Below, piece after piece: positions 26,776-34,218 of a stretch of DNA of 64,000 nt. Under the pieces are notes generated by a model. That model saw nothing but the letters and a program-made list of their open reading frames with translations, did no database searches and was not told the DNA's origin. The DNA is from Stella humosa (GTDB taxonomy: Bacteria > Pseudomonadota > Alphaproteobacteria > ATCC43930 > Allostellaceae). Every line of letters begins with the position of its first letter. Position 1 is the stretch's first letter. Both the position numbers and the translations under genes were made by a program. Where the stretch lies: NCBI RefSeq assembly GCF_006738645.1, contig NZ_AP019700.1, forward strand, positions 4,694,001 through 4,758,000, in the 5' to 3' direction.

Positions 26776-27588
26776 ATGATCGAGATCAAGGGCCTCGCCA
26801 AATCCTATGGCGATCGCCGGGTGCTGAAGCAGGTGGACCTGTCGGTCCGGGCCGGCGAGTTCCTCGTCGTGCTGGGGCCGAGCGGTGCCGGCAAGTCGAC
26901 GCTGCTGCGCTGCGTCAACGGGCTGGTCAAGTCCGACCGAGGAGAGATCGCGATAGACGGCCGCACCGTGCGCACGGCCGACCTCGGCCGGCGCGAGGAG
27001 CGGCGGCCGACGGCGATGATCTTCCAGCACCACAACCTGGTGAAGCGCCTCAGCGTGCTGAAGAACGTCCTGGTCGGGCGGATGGCCGGCATGTCGTCGC
27101 TGATGGCGCTGTTCCAGCTCTTCCCCGCCCGCGACGTGGAGCAGGCGCTGGCCTGCCTGCGCCGGGTCGAGCTGGAGCACAAGGCGCAGGTGCGCGGCGA
27201 CCAGATCTCGGGCGGGGAGCAGCAGCGGGTCGGCATCGCGCGCGCCCTGGCGCAGGAGCCGGCCGTCATCCTGGCCGACGAGCCGGTGGCCAGCCTCGAC
27301 CCCAAGACCGCGCGGATCGTGCTGGGCTACCTGAAGCGCATCTGCAAGGAGACCGACATCGCGGTCATCTGCAACCTCCACCAGGTCGACTATGCGGTGG
27401 AGTTCGGCGAACGCGTGGTCGGCCTGTCGGACGGGGCGGTCGTGTTCGACGGCCCGCCCGACCGCCTGTCGACCGAGATCGTCCACCGCATCTATCCGGG
27501 CCTGGAGGATCCGGGCATCGCCCGCGTCCTGCGGTTCCAGGGCGGCAGCCACGCCGCCGCCGACCAGCCGCTCGCGGCCGGCGCCTGA
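26776..27588 (+). CDS. phnC: Phosphonate-type ABC transporter, ATP-binding protein
   Basis: A 270-residue ABC ATPase with Walker [10 protein letters not shown] (about 35-43), Q-loop [18 protein letters not shown] typical of PhnC, signature [15 protein letters not shown] and Walker [14 protein letters not shown]. It energises uptake through PhnE. It lies 40 bp after phnD and 15 bp before phnE, consistent with one operon. Confidence 0.95.
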   Translation: MIEIKGLAKSYGDRRVLKQVDLSVRAGEFLVVLGPSGAGKSTLLRCVNGLVKSDRGEIAIDGRTVRTADLGRREERRPTAMIFQHHNLVKRLSVLKNVLVGRMAGMSSLMALFQLFPARDVEQALACLRRVELEHKAQVRGDQISGGEQQRVGIARALAQEPAVILADEPVASLDPKTARIVLGYLKRICKETDIAVICNLHQVDYAVEFGERVVGLSDGAVVFDGPPDRLSTEIVHRIYPGLEDPGIARVLRFQGGSHAAADQPLAAGA

Positions 27589-27603
27589 GGGGGGATCCAA
27601 GCG

Positions 27604-28407
27604 ATGTCCATGACCCGACAGACCTTCCTGATGAACCCGCCCAGCGGCCGCTTCGGCTGGGGCACCACCTGGCTATGGGCGATCGGCGCCGTCCTCTTCC
27701 TCGGCTGGTCGGCCGACGGCGCCCAGATCAGCGTGCACAACCTGGCGATGGGCGTTCCCTACATGTGGGACTTCCTGACCCGCATGCTGCCGCCCAATTG
27801 GGCCTTCATCGAGCGGCTGTGGGCGCCGGCGCTGGAAAGCCTGCAGGTCGCCGTCTGGGGCACCATCCTGGGCGTGGCGCTCGCCCTGCCGGTCTGCTTC
27901 TTCGCCGCCCGCAACCTGTCGCCGCACCCCATCGTCTTCCAGACGATGCGCCAGATCCTGAATGCCATGCGCGGCATCAACGAGATCATCCTGGCGCTAA
28001 TCTTCGTGGCCGCCATCGGCCTCGGCCCCTTCGCGGGCGTGCTGGCCCTGGCCGTCCATGGTGCCGGCATGCTGGGCAAGTTCTTCGCCGAGGCGATCGA
28101 GGACATCGACGAAGGGCCGCTGGAGGCCTTCCGCTCGGCCGGCGTCGGGCGCTTCAAGATGATCCTGTTCGGCGTGCTGCCGCAGGTCCTGCCGGCCTGG
28201 CTCGGCACGATCTTCTACCGGCTGGAGACGAATGTCCGCCAGGCGACCGTGCTGGGCATGGTGGGTGCCGGCGGCATCGGCTTCGAACTCGTCTCCAGCA
28301 TGAAGCTCTTCAAGTACCAGGACACCGCCATGTGCATCCTGGTGATCCTGACGCTCGTGCTGCTGGCCGACTTCTTCTCGTCGCGGGTGCGCGCGATGAT
28401 CCGCTGA
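27604..28407 (+). CDS. phnE: Phosphonate-type ABC transporter, permease
   Basis: 267 residues with about six membrane helices. The EAA-like loop is seen in EGPLEAFRSAGVGRFKMILFGVLPQVLPAWL and the PhnE-typical start of the permease domain in LESLQVAVWGTILGVALALPVCFFAARNLSPHP. It is a single permease, so presumably homodimeric. Last gene of the operon; its stop is 4 bp from the convergent TetR gene. Confidence 0.94.
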   Translation: MSMTRQTFLMNPPSGRFGWGTTWLWAIGAVLFLGWSADGAQISVHNLAMGVPYMWDFLTRMLPPNWAFIERLWAPALESLQVAVWGTILGVALALPVCFFAARNLSPHPIVFQTMRQILNAMRGINEIILALIFVAAIGLGPFAGVLALAVHGAGMLGKFFAEAIEDIDEGPLEAFRSAGVGRFKMILFGVLPQVLPAWLGTIFYRLETNVRQATVLGMVGAGGIGFELVSSMKLFKYQDTAMCILVILTLVLLADFFSSRVRAMIR

Positions 28408-28411
28408 GGGC

Positions 28412-29044
28412 CTAGCGGCCGCGGTCCAGCACCGCGGCCAGCAGGGTCATCTCGTCGCTGCCGGGCGGCAGCCCGGCCAGCAGCGGCTTCAGCCGGCCGT
28501 CCAGCATCAGCATGGAAAAGCCGTGCACCAGCGACCAGGCGGCCGCGATGTCGGCCAGCTGGGCCACGGTCAGGGACCGCTCGCCGGGTGCGGCCGCCTC
28601 GCCGCCGACCGTGCCGGACAGCACCGCGAACGCCGCGAAGAGTGCCGTCCGCAGGGCCGGGCGGGTCATGTCCAGCCGCTCGCCCCGGAACATGAGCTGG
28701 AACAGGCCGGGATGGGTCCGCGCGAACTCCACATAGCCCTGTCCGATGGCGGCGGCCCGGCGGGCGGGTTCGGGCGCCGCCTCCAGCCGCGCCAGCATGC
28801 CGGCGCGGAAGCGCTCGAATCCCAGCGCCGCCAGGTCGCTGAGGAGCCCCGACAGGTCGCCGAAATGGTTCTTGGGGGCGGCGTGGGACACGCCCGCCTC
28901 GCGCGCGGCCGCGCGCAGCGTCAGGCCTTGGATGCCGTCCCGCTCCAGGATGCCCTCGGCCGCCTGCAGCAGTGCCTGGCGCAGGGACCCGTGGTGATAG
29001 GCGCCGGGGGGCTTGCCAGGCGTGGCCTTGGTCGCGCTCGCCAT
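28412..29044 (-). CDS. TetR family repressor (WHG-type C-terminal domain)
   Basis: About 210 residues from ATG 29044; the open frame extends to TTG 29059 but there overlaps the operator. The helix-turn-helix is YHHGSLRQALLQAAEGILERDGIQGLTLRAAAREAGVSHAAPKNHFGDLSGLLSDLA (about 16-72). The C-terminal half carries the ARTHPGLFQLMFRGE...AWSLVHGFSMLMLDGRL pattern of the TetR_C_33/WHG class, which often senses hydrophobic compounds. It is divergent from a carotenoid oxygenase with two matching operators between them, so it probably represses itself and that enzyme. Confidence 0.92.
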   Translation of the reverse strand: MASATKATPGKPPGAYHHGSLRQALLQAAEGILERDGIQGLTLRAAAREAGVSHAAPKNHFGDLSGLLSDLAALGFERFRAGMLARLEAAPEPARRAAAIGQGYVEFARTHPGLFQLMFRGERLDMTRPALRTALFAAFAVLSGTVGGEAAAPGERSLTVAQLADIAAAWSLVHGFSMLMLDGRLKPLLAGLPPGSDEMTLLAAVLDRGR

Positions 29045-29057
29045 CGGTGTTGGCCTC

Positions 29058-29078
29058 AATATTGACGACGTAAATATT
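29058..29078. promoter_or_regulatory. TetR operator 1
   Basis: A 21-bp near-perfect palindrome with arms AATATTGACG and CGTAAATATT around a central A; nine of ten positions are symmetric. It begins 13 bp upstream of the TetR start codon in otherwise GC-rich DNA. Confidence 0.7.
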
Positions 29079-29109
29079 TTCTTGACCGCCAGCCCTGCCG
29101 GCCCTAGTC

Positions 29110-29130
29110 ATATTTCCATCGTAAACATAT
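29110..29130. promoter_or_regulatory. TetR operator 2 (degenerate)
   Basis: Arms CATATTTCCA and CGTAAACATA around a central T. The right arm matches operator 1 at eight of ten positions and the left at six. It sits 52 bp (about five helical turns) from operator 1 and 16 bp upstream of the carotenoid oxygenase ATG, where a bound repressor would block its promoter or ribosome access. Confidence 0.55.
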
Positions 29131-29146
29131 CCGCAGGGAGAGTCCA

Positions 29147-30550
29147 ATGAACACGCTGACTGCACCCGCCCCGTCCGGTGCCCGCACCGCCGGCAACTAC
29201 GCGCCCGTCTTCGTCGAGCACGAGACGACCCGCTTGGCGATCAAGGGGGCCCTGCCGCGGGCGCTGAACGGCACGCTCTTCCGCAACGGCCCCAACCCGC
29301 GCTTCCCGACCGAGGATTCCCACTGGTTCGTCGGCGACGGGATGATCCACGCCTTCACGCTGGAGGACGGCGCCGCCACCTATCGCAATCGCTGGGTACG
29401 GACGCCGAAATGGCTGGCCGAGGATGCCGCGGGCCGGTCGCTGTTCCGCGGCTTCGGCCAGACGCGGCCGGGCACGCCGGCCGGGATCGACGGCGGCGTC
29501 GCCAACACCAACGTGCTGCTGCATGGTGGCCGCCTGCTGGCGCTGGAGGAAGGGCACCTGCCGATGGCGCTGGCGCCGGACTCGCTGGCGACCGAGGGCT
29601 ATGTCGACTTCGACGGCACGGTCGCCGGCCCCTTCACCGCCCATCCCAAGATCTGCCCGCAGACGGGCGAACTGCTGTTCTACGGCTATCACCTGGGCGG
29701 CGGCTTCTCGCCCGTGATGAGCCACGGTTCGATCGGCCCGGACGGCCGGACACGGCGGTTCGAGCGGTTCGAGGCACCCTTCCCCAGCATGGTCCACGAC
29801 TTCGCCGCGACCCGGAACCACCTGGTCTTCCCGATCCTGCCGCTGACCGGAAGCTTGGTCCGCGCCAGGACCGGCCGCCCGCCCTATGCGTGGGAACCGG
29901 AGTTGGGCTCGCACATCGGCATCATGCGGCGCGACGGGTCGGCCGCCGACATGGCCTGGTTCCGCGGTCCGGCCTGCTACGTCTTCCACGTCATGAACGC
30001 CTGGGAGGACGGCAGCCGCATCCTGGTCGATGTGATGCAGCTCGACGCCCCGCCCTTCCCGCTGGCCGACGGATCGCCCGCGTTCAAGGGCCCGCCGCCG
30101 CGCGCCCGGCTCTGCCGCTGGACCTTCGACCTGGCGGGCGGCAGCGACCGCTTCCACCAGACCTTCCTGGACGATCTGGGGGGCGAATTCCCGCGCATCG
30201 ACGACCGCCTGTCGGGCAGCGCCAACGGCCATGGCTGGTTCGCCGGCGCCGGCCCGGCCGCGGCACCCGGCAGCTTCGACACGATCGCCCATTTCGACTT
30301 CACCACCTGGCGGCGGAACAGCCACGCGTTCGCGCCCGGCAGCAGCGTCTCGGAGCCCGTGTTCGTGCCGCGGGCGGCCGACGCCGCCGAGGGCGACGGC
30401 TGGGTCCTGGCCGTCGTCCGCCAGCCCGAGGCAGAGCACAGCGAACTCGCCGTCTTCGATGCCCTCCAACTCGACGACGGGCCGCTCGCCACCGTCACCC
30501 TGCCGGCGCGCGTGCCGGCCGGCCTGCACGGAAACTGGGTCCCGGCCTGA
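29147..30550 (+). CDS. Carotenoid oxygenase family protein
   Basis: A 467-residue RPE65/CCD-type seven-bladed propeller. The four Fe(II)-binding histidines are found as His166 (TAHPKI), His217 (SMVHDF), His281 (VFHVMNAWEDG) and His461 near the C-terminus (LHGNW). NGTLFRNGPNPRFP near residue 42 and GDGMIHAF are family signatures. These enzymes cleave a C=C bond of carotenoids, apocarotenoids, stilbenes or phenylpropenes. In stilbene-cleaving members a Lys follows LLAL; here it reads LLALEEG, arguing against a lignostilbene substrate. There is no signal peptide. Regulated, most likely, by the divergent TetR. The GH3 gene starts 53 bp downstream. Confidence 0.92.
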   Translation: MNTLTAPAPSGARTAGNYAPVFVEHETTRLAIKGALPRALNGTLFRNGPNPRFPTEDSHWFVGDGMIHAFTLEDGAATYRNRWVRTPKWLAEDAAGRSLFRGFGQTRPGTPAGIDGGVANTNVLLHGGRLLALEEGHLPMALAPDSLATEGYVDFDGTVAGPFTAHPKICPQTGELLFYGYHLGGGFSPVMSHGSIGPDGRTRRFERFEAPFPSMVHDFAATRNHLVFPILPLTGSLVRARTGRPPYAWEPELGSHIGIMRRDGSAADMAWFRGPACYVFHVMNAWEDGSRILVDVMQLDAPPFPLADGSPAFKGPPPRARLCRWTFDLAGGSDRFHQTFLDDLGGEFPRIDDRLSGSANGHGWFAGAGPAAAPGSFDTIAHFDFTTWRRNSHAFAPGSSVSEPVFVPRAADAAEGDGWVLAVVRQPEAEHSELAVFDALQLDDGPLATVTLPARVPAGLHGNWVPA

Positions 30551-30603
30551 GCCCTTGGGCGGCGGCGCGCTATATCCTTCCCGGAAGCACACCGGGAGAG
30601 TCG

Positions 30604-32814
30604 ATGAAGCGCGCCGCCATACTGCTGGCCCTGCTCTGCCTGGCCGCCCCCGCGCGCGCGAACGAGGCCATTTCGGCCCGGGTGGAGGCACTGCTCGGCC
30701 GGATGACGATCGAGGAGAAAGCCGGCCAGCTCAATCTCGAGACCGCCGACTGGAGCCAGGCGCGCGACCTCTATCTGTCCGATGCCGCCGAGGCGCGGCT
30801 GCGGGCCGGGCGTATCGGCGGCTTCTTCAACATGCATGAGCGCGCGCTCGCCCGGCGCATCCAGGAGATCGCCGTCCATGGCAGCCGCCTCGGCATCCCG
30901 GTGCTGCTCGGCTACGACGTGGTGCACGGCTATCGCACCATCTTCCCGATGCCGCTGGCCCAGGCGGCCAGCTTCGACCTGGCGCGGATCGAGCGGTCGG
31001 AGCGGATCGCCGCATCGGAGGCGATCGGCGACGGGGTGAACATCACCTTCTCGCCCATGCTCGACACCAGCCGCGACCCGCGCTGGGGCCGCACGGCCGA
31101 GAGTGCCGGGGAATCGCCCTGGTGGTCGGCCCAGGTGGCGGTCGCCCGCCTGCGCGGGTTCCAGGGCGAGCGGCTGGCCGCCACCGATTCGCTGGCCGCC
31201 TGTCCCAAGCACCTGGGCGCCAACGGCGCCACCCGCGCGGGGCTGGATTATACCGGGGCCGAGATCGGCGAGCGGGAACTGCGCGAGGTGCACCTGCCGC
31301 CCTTCCGCGCGGTGGTGGCGACCGCCCCCTGCTTCATGGCCGCCTTCAACACCTACGACCAGGTGCCAGCCGCGGCCAGCCCGTTCCTGCTGCGCCGGAT
31401 CCTGCGCGACGAGTGGCGATCGGGGGCGGTCGTCATGAGCGACTTCGGCGCCCTGCTGGAGCTGGAGCGGCACGGCGTGGCGAGCGACGACGCCATGGCC
31501 GCCCGGCTCGCCATCGCCGGGGGCCTGCAGCTCGACATGGCGTCGGCCGTCTATCGCGACCAGCTACCGGCCCTGGTACGGGCCGGCCGGGTGCCGGAAG
31601 CCGCTGTCGACGAGGCCGTGCGTCATGTCTTGCGGCTGAAGGAGCAGATGGGCCTGCTGGACGACCCCTTCGCCCGCTTCACCGCCAGCGAGGGCATGGC
31701 CAGCCCCGAGGCGCTGGGCCATCGCGAGGAGGCGCTCGCCTTTGCCGAACGCTCGCTGGTGTTGCTGCAGAACCGGGGCGACCGGCTGCCGTTGCGAACC
31801 GACGTCCGCCGGGTGGCGGTGATCGGCCCGCATGCCGACGCGCCGCAAGAGATGCTGGGCTCGTGGGTCGGCCGCGGCGCGTACAGCCGGCCCGTGTCGC
31901 TGGCGGCCGGCCTGCGCCAGGTTCTGGACCCCGGAGCCGAGGTGGTGGCCGTGCCGGTCGGGGACTTCGCGGGCGCCACGCCGGCCGAGCAGGCCGATGC
32001 GCTGGCGGCGGCCCGCGCGGCCGACAGCGTCGTGCTGGCCCTGGGCGAGCCGGCGTCGATGAGCGGCGAGGCATCGAGCCGGACCGAGATCGACCTGCCC
32101 GGCGCCCAGAACGACCTGGCCGAGGCGGTGCTGGCCGTCGGCCGGCCGACGGTGGCCGTGCTGTTTGCGGGCCGGCCGCTCGCCATCGAGCGGCTGTCGC
32201 AGCGGGCGGACGCGATCCTGCTCGCCTGGTTTCCCGGCACCATGGGCGGCACCGCCGTCGCCCGCATGCTGTTCGGCCTGGCCGAGCCGGTCGGGCGCAT
32301 GCCGATGACGACGCCGCGCGCCGTCGGCCAGATCCCGCTGCATCACGAGCGCCTGCCCTCCGGCCGCCCGGCCGTCAAATGGCCGGACGTCTATTCGGCC
32401 AACTATGTCGACCGCCCGACGACCCCGCTCTATCCCTTCGGCCACGGGCTGGCCTACACGCGCTTCGCATTCCAGCCACCCGTGCTGGATCGCACCACCA
32501 TCGGGAATGGAGAAACCGTCAACGTCTCGGTGACGGTGCGCAACGTTGGACCCCGGGCGGGCACGGCCATGGTGCAGCTCTACCTGCGCAACCGCGTCGC
32601 CCCGATCTCTCGCCCGGTGCAGATGTTCCGCGACTTCGAGCGGGTGACGCTGGCCCCGGAAGAGACTGCCACCGTCACCTTCCAGGTGAAGGCCGAGGAC
32701 TTCGCCTACTGGCAGGCCGGCGACCGCTTCGCCGCCCCGGCCGGCCCGATCGACGTCATGACCGGCCCCAGCGCCGGCGAAGTGCAGACGGTGCGGCTGG
32801 AATATGCGCCGTAG
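30604..32814 (+). CDS. Secreted glycoside hydrolase family 3 (beta-glucosidase-like)
   Basis: 736 residues: a signal peptide (MKRAAILLALLCLAAPARA), an (alpha/beta)8 GH3 domain with the BglX-like start RVEALLGRMTIEEKAGQLNL, the KHLG motif (CPKHLGAN) and the nucleophile Asp280 (VVMSDFGALLEL), an alpha/beta sandwich domain, and a C-terminal fibronectin III-like domain (NVSVTVRNVGPRAGTAMVQLYLRNRV...). BglX homologues are periplasmic beta-glucosidases. The open frame runs 1.19 kb further upstream inside the carotenoid oxygenase gene; ATG 30604 is chosen for the signal peptide and GGGAG ribosome binding site. The family's usual SDW is SDF here. Confidence 0.93.
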   Translation: MKRAAILLALLCLAAPARANEAISARVEALLGRMTIEEKAGQLNLETADWSQARDLYLSDAAEARLRAGRIGGFFNMHERALARRIQEIAVHGSRLGIPVLLGYDVVHGYRTIFPMPLAQAASFDLARIERSERIAASEAIGDGVNITFSPMLDTSRDPRWGRTAESAGESPWWSAQVAVARLRGFQGERLAATDSLAACPKHLGANGATRAGLDYTGAEIGERELREVHLPPFRAVVATAPCFMAAFNTYDQVPAAASPFLLRRILRDEWRSGAVVMSDFGALLELERHGVASDDAMAARLAIAGGLQLDMASAVYRDQLPALVRAGRVPEAAVDEAVRHVLRLKEQMGLLDDPFARFTASEGMASPEALGHREEALAFAERSLVLLQNRGDRLPLRTDVRRVAVIGPHADAPQEMLGSWVGRGAYSRPVSLAAGLRQVLDPGAEVVAVPVGDFAGATPAEQADALAAARAADSVVLALGEPASMSGEASSRTEIDLPGAQNDLAEAVLAVGRPTVAVLFAGRPLAIERLSQRADAILLAWFPGTMGGTAVARMLFGLAEPVGRMPMTTPRAVGQIPLHHERLPSGRPAVKWPDVYSANYVDRPTTPLYPFGHGLAYTRFAFQPPVLDRTTIGNGETVNVSVTVRNVGPRAGTAMVQLYLRNRVAPISRPVQMFRDFERVTLAPEETATVTFQVKAEDFAYWQAGDRFAAPAGPIDVMTGPSAGEVQTVRLEYAP

Positions 32815-32841
32815 CCATTGTGATTTCTGGAAGCCAGCGGC

Positions 32842-33270
32842 CTAAGCCAAGTTAGTGTGAGAGAAGTCGTTGCCTTTGTAGAGGAGCGGCACGCCAAGCG
32901 CTTTGGCGCACGCATAGGCGAAGCAATCACCGAAATTCAGATCCGCCACATGTCCGACTGCCTTTCCATAGGCAGCACTTGCCCTCAGCGCCAACTTGCC
33001 GATAGCCGGCGAGATCGCCACTTCCTCGGCGCCCAGATCTTCTGCGAACGCATCCACCGCCAAGGCGGCCTGCAACAGCAGTTCTGCTGACGGCCTGGCG
33101 TTCTTGCCAGCCTTGGAGGCCTTCATCCGAGCGAGCGCCAGCGAGGCCTCAAACTTCACCAGAGCGGAAACGAAGAATGGCCCCTCTGATTCCGCGATCG
33201 AATCTTCAATGCCTTCGCAGCCCGCTTCGCGGCCAAGAACGGCGACGACAGCGGACGCGTCGAGGAACAT
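32842..33270 (-). CDS. vapC: VapC-type PIN toxin
   Basis: A 142-residue PIN-domain ribonuclease starting MFLDASAVVAVLGREAG, with Asp4 and further acidic residues in FFVSALVKFEASLA, LNFGDCFAYACAKAL and YKGNDF. The motif pattern (MFLDASAxVAxLxxE, GDCFAYAxA, LLYKGxDF) is that of the VapC subgroup paired with PSK-type VapB. The start overlaps the antitoxin stop as TGATG. AT-richer than flanking DNA. Likely a horizontally spread module. Confidence 0.92.
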   Translation of the reverse strand: MFLDASAVVAVLGREAGCEGIEDSIAESEGPFFVSALVKFEASLALARMKASKAGKNARPSAELLLQAALAVDAFAEDLGAEEVAISPAIGKLALRASAAYGKAVGHVADLNFGDCFAYACAKALGVPLLYKGNDFSHTNLA

Positions 33271-33515
33271 CAGTCCGATCCCCACATCTCGTCGGTGTAG
33301 GCTTTCATGTCGAAGGTCGGATCGCTTGGACCCATCGCGTCGGCCAGAGCCTTCGAACGAGCCAGACGGTCTCCAATCGGGCTAGCCCGTCTTGCTCGCT
33401 CCAACTGGATCAACAGGGCTTGCCGCACGGCTTCGGTTTTGGTCTTCACCTTGGTAAGCCTTCGCAGTTCCTCTGCGAGGGCATCCACCTCGGCATCGCG
33501 AATGAAAAGAGCCAT
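33270..33515 (-). CDS. vapB: VapB-type antitoxin
   Basis: 81 residues: MALFIRDAEVDALAEELRRLTKVKTKTEAVRQALLIQLERA is the ribbon-helix-helix-like N-terminus of PSK/VapB (COG4423) antitoxins, with the C-terminal DPTFDMKAYTDEMWGSD tail that wraps the toxin. AAGGAG lies 8 bases upstream of the ATG and inside a palindrome (33521-33534). Coupled to vapC. Confidence 0.92.
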   Translation of the reverse strand: MALFIRDAEVDALAEELRRLTKVKTKTEAVRQALLIQLERARRASPIGDRLARSKALADAMGPSDPTFDMKAYTDEMWGSD

Positions 33516-33520
33516 GCGAA

Positions 33521-33544
33521 ATCTCCTTGGAGATATCCATATGG
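33521..33544. promoter_or_regulatory. vapBC operator palindromes covering the ribosome binding site
   Basis: ATCTCCTTGGAGAT (33521-33534) is a perfect palindrome and CCATATGG (33537-33544) another, directly upstream of vapB. On the coding strand the first contains the vapB Shine-Dalgarno AAGGAG. VapB or the VapBC complex binding here would repress transcription, and the same symmetry could hide the ribosome binding site in the mRNA. Confidence 0.55.
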
Positions 33545-33589
33545 CCTCATCCAGATATGCAGGCTAGCCCTTCTCTGCCGCCGATACCT

Positions 33590-34186
33590 CTAGGCCGCGA
33601 AATCCTGCGACAGCGCCGCGCGGATTGCCTCGGGCATGACGGCGATGTGGCCGTATTCGGGGTGGCCGAATCCCGCCATCACCTCGGTGCCGGGGGCGGC
33701 GAACTTGGCGATCTGGGCGGGGGTGAAGGGAAAGTGGATGAACTGCACCGCCGAGGCCTTGCCCTGCTCGTTGGTGCGGTCCTGGTCGTCCTCCGGCACG
33801 CCGGTCACCGTCTCGCCGGCAACGCGCAGGAAGGCCATGCGCTCGATGCCGCCCAGTCGCGCCAGGCTGCGGGCGCGGCGGATGGGGTCGTCGATCTCGA
33901 TCATGATGGTCGCCACCAGTTCGCTGCCCTTGGGGATCAGCGGGTTGTAGGCGGCGATCTCGTCCGGCACCTGCTCGGCCCCGCCCTTCTCGATGAAGAG
34001 CATCTCGTGCACCTGGTGCCACATCGTCTCGTAGCTCTCGAAGTGCCAGGTCGTGAAGGGGCCGACCGCGATGCGACGCAGGCGCTTGATCGCGGCCACG
34101 TGGCGGCGGTGCTCGCGGCGGATGGCGGCATATTCGGCCGCCGGCAGGATGTCGCCGGCGGTGATCTCTCGCTTGGCCGTGGTCAT
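33590..34186 (-). CDS. DUF3501 family protein
   Basis: 198 residues beginning MTTAKREITAGDILPAAEYAAIRREHRRHVAAIKRLRRIAVGPFTTWHFESYETMWHQVHEML, the hallmark of DUF3501: an N-terminal ITxxDILP segment and the conserved FE(S/N)xxTMxxQ(V/I)(H/Q)EML motif. A longer open frame upstream is a shadow of the GlpC-like gene; AAGGACC precedes ATG 34186. The family is uncharacterised and recurs beside GlpC-like Fe-S proteins and rubrerythrin, as here. Last gene of an apparent irr/rubrerythrin/Fe-S/DUF3501 unit. Confidence 0.85.
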   Translation of the reverse strand: MTTAKREITAGDILPAAEYAAIRREHRRHVAAIKRLRRIAVGPFTTWHFESYETMWHQVHEMLFIEKGGAEQVPDEIAAYNPLIPKGSELVATIMIEIDDPIRRARSLARLGGIERMAFLRVAGETVTGVPEDDQDRTNEQGKASAVQFIHFPFTPAQIAKFAAPGTEVMAGFGHPEYGHIAVMPEAIRAALSQDFAA

Positions 34187-34218
34187 GGATGGGTCCTTGG
34201 GGAAACGGGGCCGGCGCC

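Noticed and set aside
29410-30603. Open frame extending the GH3 gene upstream by about 398 codons
   Set aside because: It lies in another frame inside the carotenoid oxygenase. GH3 has its own ribosome binding site, ATG and signal peptide at 30604.
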